In this document: positions 1 to 9,899 of the stretch, in pieces
How the letters are laid out: each line of letters begins with the position of its first letter
Position numbering within the stretch: the stretch's first letter is position 1
Source: Lachnospiraceae bacterium
Lineage (GTDB): Bacteria; Bacillota; Clostridia; Lachnospirales; Lachnospiraceae
Length of the DNA: 64,000 bases
NCBI GenBank assembly: GCA_017521985.1
Contig: JAFXAZ010000002.1
Location: 124,001 to 188,000 of the forward strand
Reading direction: 5' to 3'
Notes under the pieces: generated by a model
What the model was told of the DNA's origin: nothing
The model's database searches: none
Seen by the model: the letters and a program-made list of their open reading frames with translations, nothing else
Made by a program: the position numbers and the translations under genes

Positions 1-2912
1 ATTTTGAAGCCGCTGCCCAAATCGGTAAACTCTTTAATCGCCTGCAGGCGCTTTTCTGCCACTTCTTTTAATAACTTGCCACGCTTATACATCATAAAGG
101 CATAAGCTGTACGGTTGGAACGACCCACACGTCCGCGAAGCTGATACAACTGGCTAAGCCCCAGGCTGTCTGCATCGTGAATAATCATGGTGTTGGCATT
201 GGAAATATCCATACCGGTCTCAATAATAGTAGTAGATACCAGCACATCTATGTCGCCGCTGACAAAATCATACATGATGCGCTCTAACTCATGCTCCTTC
301 ATCTGGCCATGTGCAAAGCTTACCGTCGCCTCCGGTACCAGCTGCTGCACCTGCATGGCCACCTGCTCAATATCGTTTACACGATTGTATACATAATATA
401 CCTGCCCACCGCGGGTAAGCTCCCTGACAATAGCTTCGCGCACCATTTCTTCGTTGTATTCCATAACATAGGTCTGAATCGGAAGGCGGTCTAATGGTGC
501 CTCTTCCAAAAGGCTCATATCACGGACACCAATCAAACTCATATGAAGGGTTCTCGGAATCGGAGTAGCCGTCAGCGTGAGAACATCAATATTTTCTTTC
601 AGCTTTTTGATTTTTTCCTTATCTCCCACACCAAAGCGCTGTTCTTCGTCAATAATCAAAAGACCCAAATCTTTAAACTCCATATCCTTAGAAAGCACCC
701 TATGAGTTCCAATCACAATATCCACAAACCCTTTCTTCAAGTCCGCAAGAGTGCGCTTCTGCTCTGAAGGCGTGCGGAAGCGACACATTAGGTCCACCCG
801 CACCGGGTACTCCTTCATGCGCTGTACAAAGGTATTGTAATGCTGCTGTGCCAAAATAGTGGTGGGCACCAAATACACCACCTGCTTGCCTTCCTGAACG
901 GCCTTAAAGGCTGCACGAATGGCAACTTCCGTTTTCCCATAGCCTACATCCCCGCAAATCAAACGATCCATAATTTTGGTGCTTTCCATGTCCTTTTTGG
1001 TAGCCTCAATAGCAGAAATCTGGTCCGGAGTCTCCTCAAACGGAAACATTTCCTCAAACTCCCTCTGCCACACCGTATCCGGTCCATACTGAAAACCATT
1101 GGCCTGCTGCCTGTGGGCATACAATTCCACCAAGTCCTTAGCCACCAGCTCCACTGCTGCACGTACCTTCTGCTTAGTCTTTGTCCATTCCTTGGTACCC
1201 AGTTTACTAAGCTTCGGCGGTTTAGCATCCGCAGAACCGTATTTTTGTAAAATATGAAGCCCCGTAGCCGGCACATAAACATTTCCATTGTCACGATATG
1301 CTAACTTAATATAATCCTTGATAATATGATCCACTTCCACCTTTTCAATGCCCTGATACTGACCAAGACCATAGGTTTCATGCACCACATAATCGCCAAT
1401 ATGAAGCTCTGCAAAATCCTGAATCTTCGTACCGGAAAAAGAAGATTTCTTTTTCTTTTTGCGTTTTTCTGCACCGAAAATATCACTTTCCGCAATCACC
1501 ACAAAATGTAATAACGGATACTCAAAACCTCTGGCAATGTTGCCTTGCATACAAAGCACTTCCCCAACCACTGCCTCACGGAATGGGTCTTCGCTGTAAG
1601 CCGCAGCAATATCATTGTCACGCAAACTTTCCGCCAGACGTTTCGCCCTGGTCCTGGAAGGACTAACTAACACCATACGGTATTTATTTTTGCGATACTT
1701 CGCCAAATCCTTTACCAGAGTCTCAAAGCTATGATTGTAAGGAGAAACCATTTTAGCTTCTACCTGAAACTGTTCTTTATAAGTAAAAAGCGCACACTTA
1801 CTTTCCATCATGGAAAGAGCCAGCACCGGACGCTTCACAAGCCCTGCTGCCACTTCCTCACTGGAATACAACAGCCTGGTCTGCCCGGGCAAAACATAAC
1901 CCTTTTCCAGACGATTGCTCATACTGTCTTTAAATTCCAGCTCTACCGCATCCACATGTTCCTTAATACGCACCGGCTCATCCAAAATCAGCAGGCTCTT
2001 GTCAGCCTCCATAAAATCCAACAAACTTCCGGTTTCCCCATAAAAATAATGCAGATAACTATCCAGATTGGTCATGGACTGAAAGGTAAATAAGTCCTCT
2101 TTCAGTTCCTTTACCTGCTGCTTAATGCGGTGCGCTTCTTCCGTTTTAAAATCCTTGCGGAACAAGTCATATTGTTTGTCCGCCTCCGCCTCAATGGCCT
2201 GCATACCACGTTCCTTGCGCTCTGCAGAAAGGATCATTTCCATTGCCGGGAAAATCTGCACCTGGGTAAGCATCTCAATAGAGCGCTGACTTTCCACGTC
2301 AAAGCTTCGAATAGACTCAATTTCGTCTCCCCACAGCTCCACACGCACCGGATTGTCCTCGGTCAAATCAAACACATCTAAAATATCTCCACGAACCGCA
2401 AACTGCCCCGGAGCTTCTACCTGATATGTTTTTTCATATCCCAGTGCCACCAACCTTTCTGACAGCTCTGTCAGATTGACTTCGCTGCCTTTTTTCAGTG
2501 AAATAATGCTCTCTTCATACACAGACAGCGGCACCTGAGGTGCCATTAGCGCATCAAAGGTTGTCACAATGGTAATGGGCTTTTTTTGAAGAAGACGCTT
2601 CAATACACGAATGCGCTCCTTCGTTTGCTGATTACCGTGGATATCCGCCTGATAAAAAATCAAGTCCTTGGCAGGATATACAAAGGTATTTCGGTCATAG
2701 GCACGAAACTGCTCATAAGCCTCCCTTGCATGCAATTCGCTAAAAGTAGCGATGATTTTATATTTATAACCATCGCCAAGTCCATACGCCATATGCCATT
2801 TTTGTGCATCCACACAACCGGAGACGGACACTACTCCGCCGGCTTTACGCAGTGCATTTTTTATTTGTGAGTATTCCGCCAATTCGTAAAGCGGCGTCAA
2901 TAAAGCCTGCAT
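1..2912 (-). CDS. mfd: Transcription-repair coupling factor Mfd, C-terminus beyond the window edge
   Basis: Mfd is a DNA translocase that displaces stalled RNA polymerase and recruits UvrA to lesions on the transcribed strand. The reverse strand is open from ATG at 2912 to the window edge, about 970 codons, with no stop; family members run to roughly 1150-1180 residues, so about the last 200 are missing. Visible are an N-terminal UvrB-like region, Walker A GDVGYGKT near residue 655, the DEEQ box (DEEQRFGV) near 756, and helicase motif [14 protein letters not shown] near 930. A GAGGG ribosome site precedes the ATG. It lies 30 bases after pth in the same direction, the usual pth-mfd order of Firmicutes. 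Identity is secure. Confidence 0.97.
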   Translation of the reverse strand, partial: MQALLTPLYELAEYSQIKNALRKAGGVVSVSGCVDAQKWHMAYGLGDGYKYKIIATFSELHAREAYEQFRAYDRNTFVYPAKDLIFYQADIHGNQQTKERIRVLKRLLQKKPITIVTTFDALMAPQVPLSVYEESIISLKKGSEVNLTELSERLVALGYEKTYQVEAPGQFAVRGDILDVFDLTEDNPVRVELWGDEIESIRSFDVESQRSIEMLTQVQIFPAMEMILSAERKERGMQAIEAEADKQYDLFRKDFKTEEAHRIKQQVKELKEDLFTFQSMTNLDSYLHYFYGETGSLLDFMEADKSLLILDEPVRIKEHVDAVELEFKDSMSNRLEKGYVLPGQTRLLYSSEEVAAGLVKRPVLALSMMESKCALFTYKEQFQVEAKMVSPYNHSFETLVKDLAKYRKNKYRMVLVSPSRTRAKRLAESLRDNDIAAAYSEDPFREAVVGEVLCMQGNIARGFEYPLLHFVVIAESDIFGAEKRKKKKKSSFSGTKIQDFAELHIGDYVVHETYGLGQYQGIEKVEVDHIIKDYIKLAYRDNGNVYVPATGLHILQKYGSADAKPPKLSKLGTKEWTKTKQKVRAAVELVAKDLVELYAHRQQANGFQYGPDTVWQREFEEMFPFEETPDQISAIEATKKDMESTKIMDRLICGDVGYGKTEVAIRAAFKAVQEGKQVVYLVPTTILAQQHYNTFVQRMKEYPVRVDLMCRFRTPSEQKRTLADLKKGFVDIVIGTHRVLSKDMEFKDLGLLIIDEEQRFGVGDKEKIKKLKENIDVLTLTATPIPRTLHMSLIGVRDMSLLEEAPLDRLPIQTYVMEYNEEMVREAIVRELTRGGQVYYVYNRVNDIEQVAMQVQQLVPEATVSFAHGQMKEHELERIMYDFVSGDIDVLVSTTIIETGMDISNANTMIIHDADSLGLSQLYQLRGRVGRSNRTAYAFMMYKRGKLLKEVAEKRLQAIKEFTDLGSGFK

Positions 2913-2942
2913 AGTTGCCCTCTTTTACTTCCTACTTTTTAA

Positions 2943-3515
2943 CTACTTTCCACTTCGGTTACACTTGTTCATAGCCTCATCCAACCCAAATGTAACCAGA
3001 AGTTCAACTGCTTCCACTGCTACCTTTACCGCCTCATCTACGGCCTTACGCTCCTCGGTAGTAAATCGACCAAGCACATGGTCTACCAAATCCCAGCCCT
3101 TTGGCTTCTCGCCTACGCCTACCTTCACGCGCTTAAATACATCATGACCAAGATGCTGTAAAATATTCTTGATACCATTGTGGCCGCCCGCACTTCCCTT
3201 ACCGCGAATGCGAAGTCCCCCCGGCACCAAGGAAATATCGTCATATACTACAATCAGTTCTTCCTCTTCGTCCACCTTGTAGTAATCTAATACCTCACGC
3301 ACACTTTCCCCACTCAAATTCATAAACGTCAGCGGCTTCACCAAAATCACCTTCTGACCTGCCACCACGCCTTTTCCAATCAGAGCCTTGTGCTTACGCT
3401 CAATTACAGAAATATTATATTTATCGGAAAGCGCATCTATGACATCAAAACCAATATTATGACGCGTTCCCTCGTACTGCTTCCCCGGATTGCCGAGCCC
3501 TACTATTATATACAT
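2943..3515 (-). CDS. pth: Peptidyl-tRNA hydrolase
   Basis: This cytosolic esterase frees tRNA from peptidyl-tRNAs that drop off ribosomes. The 190-residue product has normal family length. Seen motifs are the opening VGLGNPGKQYEGTRHN with catalytic His19, the asparagine in TFMNLSGE (Asn66), and the GGHNGIKN loop. It is followed by mfd after 30 bases and is probably co-transcribed with it. In Bacillus this gene is next to prs; here prs lies about 35 kb away, so the neighbourhood has been rearranged. The ATPase gene just upstream (3534-4823, same strand) may read through into it. Confidence 0.96.
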   Translation of the reverse strand: MYIIVGLGNPGKQYEGTRHNIGFDVIDALSDKYNISVIERKHKALIGKGVVAGQKVILVKPLTFMNLSGESVREVLDYYKVDEEEELIVVYDDISLVPGGLRIRGKGSAGGHNGIKNILQHLGHDVFKRVKVGVGEKPKGWDLVDHVLGRFTTEERKAVDEAVKVAVEAVELLVTFGLDEAMNKCNRSGK

Positions 3516-3533
3516 AATGAACCTCTTATATAA

Positions 3534-4823
3534 TTAAAATTGTGATACCGTCCACAGTGGCATATTCACCAGCCAATCCTGCTCCTTATACCCCGACATA
3601 GACGTACGTATTGCAGCTTGTGGCTTATACTTTTCGTAGTAAACGCGCAAACTCTTTGCCTTAAGATTTTCTTCTGCCTTTACTTCAATTGGAATAATAT
3701 ACATTCCTTTTTGAATGACAAAATCAATCTCTCCCTCTGACTTGGTTTCCGTGAAATAATATGGAGTATACTGTGTATCTGCAACCAACTGCTGAAGCAC
3801 ATACTGCTCCGTTAAAGCCCCTTTAAATTCCACAAAAATTGCACTTCCGTCCAAAACAGTCCGGGCATCCAACTCACTCAACGCACCTAACAATCCCACA
3901 TCGAGCAAGTACAACTTAAAAGCTGAAAACTCTATATACGCCTTCAACGGTACAGCCGGTTTACTAACATTATACACCTTTTTAATCAATCCGCAATCCT
4001 GTAGCCATTCGATAGCAATTTCAAAATCCTTAGCCCTGGCACCTTCTTTTATTTTTCCAAAGAAAAACTTTTTATTTTCTTTAGCTAATTGCATCGGGAT
4101 AGAATTCCACACCATACGAATTCGCGGAAGTTCATTCTCTGAAGTATGTTTGCTGAAGTCGTTTTCATACATTTCAATAATCTTATTCTGCAAATACCGA
4201 ACTTCTGCAAAGTCCTTGTTTTCTACAAACGCCTGCACTACTTCCGGCATACCTCCAATATAATAATACTTTTTCAACCAATCAATATATTTTTCACGAA
4301 AGGCATTCATAAGTTCAAAATCCTGCTCGCTAATCAATGTTTCCAGCCCTTCCTCGCCAACTGCACACAGAAACTCCCGAAAACTCAACGGACTCAATTC
4401 GATACTATCCACTTTTCCTACCGGAAAGGATACTCCTTTATGAATTGCAACCCCCAATAAGGAGCCGGCTGCAATTACCGGATATTCCGGTGCATTTTCA
4501 CAAAAATATTTTAAAGAAGCAATTGCACGAGGATTTTCCTGAATTTCGTCAAAAATAATCAAGGTCTCCTCCGGAACAATTTTAACCCCTGTTGCAATAT
4601 TCACTGCCATAAGAATACGCTCAATATTATAATCCATATCAAACACATCCCTCATATACTCATTATTATCAAAATTAATATATGCGGTATATTTGAAATA
4701 TCGTTTTCCGAATTCCTTCATCAGCCAGGTTTTTCCGGTTTGCCTTGCACCTTTGATAATCAAAGGTTTTCTGCGTTTACTACTCTTCCATTGTACAAGT
4801 GATTCCATTGCTTTGCGTTCCAT
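3534..4823 (-). CDS. AAA+ ATPase with C-terminal DUF4143 nuclease-like domain
   Basis: The 429-residue protein has an N-terminal P-loop (GARQTGKTWL near residue 25), a Walker B LIIFDEIQ near 92, and a C-terminal PD-(D/E)xK-like core: Asp367 in EIDFVI and Glu380-x-Lys382 in IEVKAE. That layout matches the AAA_14 plus DUF4143 family, common in many copies in gut anaerobes and of unknown cellular role. The start at 4823 has only a weak ribosome site (AAGGAT). Its promoter contains three 17-bp repeats spaced exactly 33 bp, one filling the -35/-10 spacer. It separates pth from IS remnants, suggesting acquisition. A second ATPase of related architecture lies at 39527. Family assignment is firm; function is unknown. 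Confidence 0.88.
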   Translation of the reverse strand: MERKAMESLVQWKSSKRRKPLIIKGARQTGKTWLMKEFGKRYFKYTAYINFDNNEYMRDVFDMDYNIERILMAVNIATGVKIVPEETLIIFDEIQENPRAIASLKYFCENAPEYPVIAAGSLLGVAIHKGVSFPVGKVDSIELSPLSFREFLCAVGEEGLETLISEQDFELMNAFREKYIDWLKKYYYIGGMPEVVQAFVENKDFAEVRYLQNKIIEMYENDFSKHTSENELPRIRMVWNSIPMQLAKENKKFFFGKIKEGARAKDFEIAIEWLQDCGLIKKVYNVSKPAVPLKAYIEFSAFKLYLLDVGLLGALSELDARTVLDGSAIFVEFKGALTEQYVLQQLVADTQYTPYYFTETKSEGEIDFVIQKGMYIIPIEVKAEENLKAKSLRVYYEKYKPQAAIRTSMSGYKEQDWLVNMPLWTVSQF

Positions 4824-4862
4824 ACACCACTACCATCCTTGTATTTATTCTTCTCTGATTAT

Positions 4863-4890
4863 ATTATACATTTTTTCTGACGAAATACAA
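4863..4890 (-). promoter_or_regulatory. Promoter of the DUF4143 ATPase, spacer filled by a repeat unit
   Basis: On the minus strand there is TTGTAT (4890-4885), 16 bases, then TATAAT (4868-4863). The first of the 17-bp direct repeats (4868-4884) exactly occupies the spacer, so a protein bound there would compete with RNA polymerase. A second TATAAT overlaps five bases downstream. Confidence 0.55.
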
Positions 4891-4950
4891 CCAAGTGTTT
4901 ACACTTTTTCTGACGAATATTTGATTCAGGCGCACACTTTTTCCGATGAA
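4868..4950. repeat. Three 17-bp direct repeats at exact 33-bp spacing
   Basis: Copies start at 4868, 4901 and 4934 on the plus strand: ACATTTTTTCTGACGAA, ACACTTTTTCTGACGAA and ACACTTTTTCCGATGAA. The intervening bases differ, so this is a set of spaced sites, not a simple tandem repeat. The spacing is close to three helical turns, placing the sites on one DNA face. They lie directly upstream of and within the ATPase promoter, which suggests operators, perhaps for the ATPase itself (inference). Confidence 0.75.
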
Positions 4951-5083
4951 CTTGCAATTGATGTACCAGTCTTGTACCAGTGGTAAATTGCATTTTTTAC
5001 TTCCAGTTTGCAAGAGTAAGTTCTGTTTCATTATTTTTTGTAAAACTTACTCCTGAGATCGGGGATGCGGACGTTTTCTTGGA

Positions 5084-5152
5084 CTAGCTTGCTATTCCTA
5101 GACTACTTCTATACTGAAGTGGACTCATTCCACCTGATAAATTGCACCAAAT
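5084..5152 (-). pseudogene. C-terminal scrap of an IS3-family transposase
   Basis: Read on the minus strand, the last 22 codons before a TAG give a tail containing GGMSPLQYRSSLGIAS. This closely resembles the ending (GMSPVQYR) of IS150/IS3 OrfB integrases. Nothing upstream continues the frame, so only the 3' end of the element survives. Assignment rests on a short motif. Confidence 0.5.
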
Positions 5153-5292
5153 GAAAGGCACAGAAAAACCACTGCCCGAAAAATTTCCAAAGCAATGGTT
5201 TTCATTCCTACTATGCAATTCTTTTCAACTTACTTTTCTTCTGTTCCCTTTTTCTGTTCTTAGCTTCCTTACGAAGTGTCTTTTTCAGCTTC

Positions 5293-5491
5293 TTATCTTG
5301 TAAATCCAGTCTTCTCCTGCTGGATCTCTTTACCGCAGGTAGGGGCAAAATTTTGCATGACAGCGGAAGGCAACGAATTTGAGTTCGCCGCAATGCGGGC
5401 ATCCGTACATGGTACCACCATAGGAGGGATCCCCGCAATTAACCATCTTCGTAATGTTTTCCATGACAACAGGACGAGGATGGAGAGCATA
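5293..5491 (-). pseudogene. IS91-type transposase zinc-binding domain, frameshifted remnant
   Basis: The minus strand encodes a piece with RPVVMENITKMVNCGDPSYG, then CPHCGELKFV and CHAKFCP, the cysteine pattern of the N-terminal zinc domain of IS91-family transposases. One extra T in the expected FCPTCG codons breaks the frame into a stop at 5330-5332; removing it would continue as CGKEIQQEK. The rest of the transposase is missing and is replaced by a lysine-rich unrelated frame. A dead, truncated copy. Confidence 0.7.
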
Positions 5492-5637
5492 CTAAATTTC
5501 CTCATAATGATCTATAAAAATCTTTTGCAATACGTTCATAAGATTATTATGCGGAAAAACAAGAAAAAGACACTTTTTATACTTGCATAGGATATTTCTC
5601 CTTCCCTAGCTTTCTCAAAAAACAATTCATAGTCAAT

Positions 5638-6639
5638 TTAGATGCCAACATATTTATGTACAACCGGCCAAGAATCATCCGCATAAAATCTATGTCCGCC
5701 ATTACCTTTTATAAGAGTACACCGATGACCTTCTCCGCATGCTTCATAGACCCGCTTCCCTTTTTCGAAAACTTCTTCAGCTCCAAACAGCGGGAAAATA
5801 GAATCTTCAATTCCCGATACTTGAATATAATATTTTGGGTACGCCATTGCCATAAGATCACCCATATCAAAATACTCTGCCATATGAGGAACATAATTGC
5901 ACGCACAATGACTCATGGCGCCGATTGAATCCTTATATGTACACATAGCACATGACGGCATAGCAAGCACTACTCTGTCCTCTAAGGCAGCAACATAGGC
6001 TGTTGCAGTACCGCCGCCGGAATTTCCCATACAACATATTTTGCTCACATCAACTTTATCGGCAAAATTAGATTCCAATACATCGATCAGACAGACTATA
6101 TCCCATACTCTTTCGCCGATAGTTGTCCTGCCCATAAGAATTGCCGTAAGTGCCGACTCAAAGCATCCGGGACCCTTTTCGGATCCGCCGCATTCACCGA
6201 AGTTTCTCTGTTCTACTGCTATTGCAGCAAAACCTTCTTTCACGGCACGTACGCAAAAATCACGGTCGCCGCCGCTGATAGATGCCTGATCTTTATCGTA
6301 TTTTGCTATACCGAGGGATATATGCATACCCGTTGAATGACCCTGCAGACATATGATTACAGGAGGATTTTCAATACCATCCGGAAGAAGCATATGGCAC
6401 GGCACCCGATAGCCTTTTTCGCTTTGAAAGGAAAATCTGATTTCAGTAGCTTTATCAATTTTCTTCTCATATTCTATTTCTAACTCCGGAGCTACATTAA
6501 TAAACTTATCCATGCCAAGAAGTTCAGAAAGCTTTTCCCTCGCGGAAATCCTCCATGTTTCAAAATCTTTTCCATCAAATGTCATTGACGGAATTTGTTT
6601 TTGTATCAATTCTTTGTTATTCGCATAAGCAGATTTCAT
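5638..6639 (-). CDS. Alpha/beta hydrolase, acetyl-xylan-esterase / dienelactone-hydrolase type
   Basis: A 333-residue cytosolic-looking protein without signal peptide. The nucleophile elbow GNSGGG gives Ser207; Asp279 (GIEDSIFP) and His316 (GGHRFY) complete a plausible triad. The oxyanion region LQGHSTG lies near residue 98. Homologues of this fold in carbohydrate loci remove acetyl or other ester groups from sugars. It is the last gene of the sugar-utilisation run, 10 bases after an IS110 scrap, with ribosome site GGGGAGAG. Class is firm; the ester substrate is unknown. Confidence 0.8.
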   Translation of the reverse strand: MKSAYANNKELIQKQIPSMTFDGKDFETWRISAREKLSELLGMDKFINVAPELEIEYEKKIDKATEIRFSFQSEKGYRVPCHMLLPDGIENPPVIICLQGHSTGMHISLGIAKYDKDQASISGGDRDFCVRAVKEGFAAIAVEQRNFGECGGSEKGPGCFESALTAILMGRTTIGERVWDIVCLIDVLESNFADKVDVSKICCMGNSGGGTATAYVAALEDRVVLAMPSCAMCTYKDSIGAMSHCACNYVPHMAEYFDMGDLMAMAYPKYYIQVSGIEDSIFPLFGAEEVFEKGKRVYEACGEGHRCTLIKGNGGHRFYADDSWPVVHKYVGI

Positions 6640-6649
6640 TTTCTCTCCC

Positions 6650-6835
6650 CTATTCGTAATTAATAATTAGATATGTATAACCGCATCTTGGTATAAAGTC
6701 AAGCTTTTCCAAAGATTTCCTCTGTCTTGCTCGTAGTTCCTTGGATTTATGCCCTACCGTTCCCTTACAGATGCCTCCTACGGCCTCGACCAACAACTTC
6801 CTCAGATGTCCGTTACCTCTTTGAACAGTCCCCAT
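6650..6835 (-). pseudogene. C-terminal remnant of an IS110-family transposase
   Basis: Between two genes of the operon the minus strand reads GNGHLRKLLVEAVGGICKG followed by GHKSKELRARQ. This is the conserved helix of the IS116/IS110/IS902 domain near the C-terminus of IS110 transposases. The frame decays after RARQ. The scrap starts within a few bases of the oxidoreductase stop (6837) and its own TAG overlaps the ribosome site of the hydrolase gene. Only about 60 codons remain. Confidence 0.7.
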
Positions 6836-6836
6836 T

Positions 6837-8084
6837 CTACAACCGGAAACGATATCTCGAATCATACAAATCAAAGCGATCACGGTCAGACACCTTGTAC
6901 GGTAATGTAAGCTCATCCACAGTCTTACCAAACGGTGTTCTTGTATCCCATCTGATTTTGTCTCGATCCTCCGGATTTCTAAAATCCGGAATGCGGAATT
7001 CCTTACCGGTAAGTACGCTGTACCATCCCAAAATACCTACTGCCGAAAGCGTAACCGCGCGGTAAATATCAAACTCCGGTTCTTCTTCTCCATTAAGATA
7101 CTTAATAAAATGAACCTTATTATAAAAGTCAATTCCTCCATGGCCGGTGGTTGTATCCACTTTTTCCTTCAGTTCCAGTATTTCCGGTGTATCCAGACCT
7201 ACATTCTTCGCTCCCGGAATGGTAATTTCTGTCCCGCTGTGCATTGCCTGTATAAACTTTCTCTCAGGCCCATCGTACCTTTCCGTTTCCATGCAGAAAT
7301 TTTCACAGTTGATACGATACCACTTGCTGGTAGGTGTAATTCCGCTGCATCCGGTCGTTTTAAAAACCGCTCCGTTATCCATTTCGGTAATGACCACAGC
7401 CCCCGGACTGTCTGTTAATTTAGTCCCATGCACTATTAATCCCGGCACATGAATGGATTTGCACCATACAGATTTCGGCATGCTGTCGGTCACATACATA
7501 AGGGCTCCCAGGGTATGCATATTATAATAACTTCCCGGCAGGGTCTGTCTCCAATGCAGATTATTGTAATCCGTATTAAATGATCCCACCGCATTTGTCG
7601 GATCAGGTCCATGATAATACTCTGCCTCCGCAAAAAGAACCGGACCCGCTTCTCCGCTGCGAATTTTATTTCTCATGTTATACACAGCATCAAAATAAGC
7701 ACAATTTACAGCAAGAACATATTTCCTTCCATACTTTTCACATGCCTCCACCAATTCCACGCATTCTGCCAGGGTTGGCGCAGCGGTCGTCTCAGACATA
7801 ACATCCACACCGGCTTCAAAAGCCTTAATCGCATATTTGGCATGCTCATGAAAATAATTTGCCAGCATGACTGCATCAATCCCGGAATGAATAAACTCAT
7901 CAAAATCTGTATAAAATTTTGTATCCGGCTGGACACGTCCATCAAATCTGCTGTATAGCTCCGGATTTGTCTCGCAAACCGCTGTAACAACGGCATAATC
8001 TGACAGCGCCATAAAGCCTTTTGCATGAGCAGCACCCATACCGCCTCCCATGATACCAATTTTCAATTTTTTCTTCTCGCTCAT
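6837..8084 (-). CDS. Gfo/Idh/MocA-family NAD(P)-dependent sugar oxidoreductase
   Basis: 415 residues with the N-terminal Rossmann glycine motif GIMGGGMGAAHAKG and a C-terminal GFO/IDH substrate domain. Family members oxidise or reduce sugars, inositols and sugar acids. The usual EKP catalytic motif near residue 98 reads ETTAAPT here, so the customary lysine is absent, which may mean altered chemistry. Ribosome site AAAGG precedes the ATG. It sits between the GH2 enzyme and the hydrolase, probably acting on a released monosaccharide or uronic acid. Specificity cannot be read from sequence. Confidence 0.88.
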   Translation of the reverse strand: MSEKKKLKIGIMGGGMGAAHAKGFMALSDYAVVTAVCETNPELYSRFDGRVQPDTKFYTDFDEFIHSGIDAVMLANYFHEHAKYAIKAFEAGVDVMSETTAAPTLAECVELVEACEKYGRKYVLAVNCAYFDAVYNMRNKIRSGEAGPVLFAEAEYYHGPDPTNAVGSFNTDYNNLHWRQTLPGSYYNMHTLGALMYVTDSMPKSVWCKSIHVPGLIVHGTKLTDSPGAVVITEMDNGAVFKTTGCSGITPTSKWYRINCENFCMETERYDGPERKFIQAMHSGTEITIPGAKNVGLDTPEILELKEKVDTTTGHGGIDFYNKVHFIKYLNGEEEPEFDIYRAVTLSAVGILGWYSVLTGKEFRIPDFRNPEDRDKIRWDTRTPFGKTVDELTLPYKVSDRDRFDLYDSRYRFRL

Positions 8085-8129
8085 AATGGTTACCTTTCTT
8101 TTATATATTTCCGCGCACGACTTTAATTA

Positions 8130-9875
8130 TTAATACAATTCTATTTTAGTTTCCCTGTCGCCCAGCGGATTATATTTTTTATAAAGCTGCTTTACCGCCT
8201 CATAGGTGGATTTCGGTCTACGAAACTCGTCCAAAAGCCCTTTGTTGTTAAAACCACCCGGCCGCATAAATATAAAATTAGGCTGAGACTGCACATTGCA
8301 GAACTGCCATATACAGCCACCGCACATTTTATCGCTTTCAAAATATGCTTTCATTGCCGTTTCCAAAACCTTTGCCTGATAATTCTCAGACCATTTCTGC
8401 GGTTCAAGAGAATAACAGCCTTTCAATCCCTCACAGCCAAATTCTGACATCATAATCGGCATTTCCCTGCCTGCTACCTTGTCAACATGGGCACTTATTC
8501 TTGCAACCAGCTCATCAAAGCTCTCTGTCTGGATAGACGGAAGCCATGCAAGATAATAATTAAAGCTAACCATATCTACTTCCCCTGCACAGATATCGTG
8601 CGGGCCCGGAATCGTAATAGAACAGGACGCATAGCTTGTGAGTCTGGATGTGTCATATTTACGAACAAGCTCCACCATGCGTTTTGTAAGCGTCAATGTC
8701 TGAGGAAGTGACGTATCCAGCTCATTGTATAATCCCCAGAACACAATGGCAGGGTGGTTCATATCACGTTTGAGCATATCCTCCAACATGTTTAAAGCTC
8801 GTCTGATAAACTTCTCATCCTTCAAAGATTCTTCCCACTGTGGCATATTGCCCCATAGCGGAATCTCCTCCCAGTAAAGCAGTCCCAATTCATCACAGTA
8901 ATCCACGGTCCTTTTACTATGCGGATAGTGCGCTGCTCTTACCGTATTAGGGTTTGCATCCCGGATAATATCCAGATCCTTTTTAATCAACTCAAAAGGC
9001 ATGGAAAAGCCCCAGTCCGGATGAATTTCATGACGGTTTATGCCTATAATCTTAATTTGTTCGCCGTTTAAATAAAGTTCTTTGCCACGAGCCTCTATCA
9101 CTCGAAATCCCGTCCTGTCGGTCAGATCTTCCCCACCAAAGGTTACGGTCACATAGTAAAGATTCGGCTGATAAATTCCCCAAAGCCTGATATTGTCCAC
9201 AACAATATCCTCCGCAAGATGCTCACACATTCCGTTAACCGTAATCTCTTTTTCATAGACACATTCATTATCGATGATAATCCTAAGCGTATCCGTAACT
9301 GCCTTTTTTGTAAAAATTGTTGTTGCAACGTTTACAACCGCACTCTTCTTTTCGAGATTCAGTTCATACTTTATAACCATGTCCCGAATATTGCATTCGC
9401 CAAGCTCAATAACACTCACAGTGCGACAAATGCCGCCATAATTGTACCAATCGCTGCAGGAATGCGGAATGGTCATGGCCATATCCACCGTGTTATCCAC
9501 GCGCACTACCATTTCATGCTTCCCTGCACCAATGCACGGGACATCAAAACCAAACTCCAATTGACCGCCATAATGATTACCATAGTGGCGACCATCCACA
9601 TACAGGTCACACTCATGGCAGACAGATTCAAAGTTTATGTAAACATCCTCAGATGCCGTTTCAAATTCTGTTCGATACCACGCTATCCCCTCATAACGAA
9701 AAAGCCCTAACGTTGTATTCCAACAGGAAGGAACATTCATTTTCATATAATTTTCTGGAAAGTGATCGTACCATTTTTCAATATTTCCTCGGTTATCAGG
9801 ATCGGTACAGAAGTCCCATATTTTGTCTAAACTCTGACACGTTATTGTTGTGCTTCTTGTAAATAATCGGTTCAT
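8130..9875 (-). CDS. Glycoside hydrolase family 2 (beta-glucuronidase/beta-galactosidase type)
   Basis: The 581-residue enzyme has the GH2 order: jelly-roll sugar-binding domain, Ig-like domain, then TIM barrel. The acid/base is Glu385 in FWGLYNELD and the nucleophile Glu478 in MMSEFGCEG. No signal peptide, so it works on imported oligosaccharides. An ATG six codons upstream is possible, but a GGAG site 8 bases before ATG at 9875 favours this start. It lies downstream of broken epimerase/enolase genes in the same direction. Beta-glucuronidase is the closest fit by motifs; galactosidase or arabinosidase activity is not excluded. Confidence 0.87.
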   Translation of the reverse strand: MNRLFTRSTTITCQSLDKIWDFCTDPDNRGNIEKWYDHFPENYMKMNVPSCWNTTLGLFRYEGIAWYRTEFETASEDVYINFESVCHECDLYVDGRHYGNHYGGQLEFGFDVPCIGAGKHEMVVRVDNTVDMAMTIPHSCSDWYNYGGICRTVSVIELGECNIRDMVIKYELNLEKKSAVVNVATTIFTKKAVTDTLRIIIDNECVYEKEITVNGMCEHLAEDIVVDNIRLWGIYQPNLYYVTVTFGGEDLTDRTGFRVIEARGKELYLNGEQIKIIGINRHEIHPDWGFSMPFELIKKDLDIIRDANPNTVRAAHYPHSKRTVDYCDELGLLYWEEIPLWGNMPQWEESLKDEKFIRRALNMLEDMLKRDMNHPAIVFWGLYNELDTSLPQTLTLTKRMVELVRKYDTSRLTSYASCSITIPGPHDICAGEVDMVSFNYYLAWLPSIQTESFDELVARISAHVDKVAGREMPIMMSEFGCEGLKGCYSLEPQKWSENYQAKVLETAMKAYFESDKMCGGCIWQFCNVQSQPNFIFMRPGGFNNKGLLDEFRRPKSTYEAVKQLYKKYNPLGDRETKIELY

Positions 9876-9899
9876 TACTATTCTCCATATCATATGTAA

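Larger units (their letters stand above)
4951..5637. other. Gene-free stretch with IS debris
   Basis: No intact gene is visible here. The stretch contains a short IS3-type transposase tail (5084-5152) and a broken IS91-type zinc-binding domain (5293-5491), both on the minus strand; the rest is AT-rich sequence in which I see no structure. Confidence 0.6.

Noticed and set aside
959-1495. Minus-strand ORFs inside mfd
   Set aside because: They are in other frames than the Mfd reading frame, which is continuous across the region with all helicase motifs.
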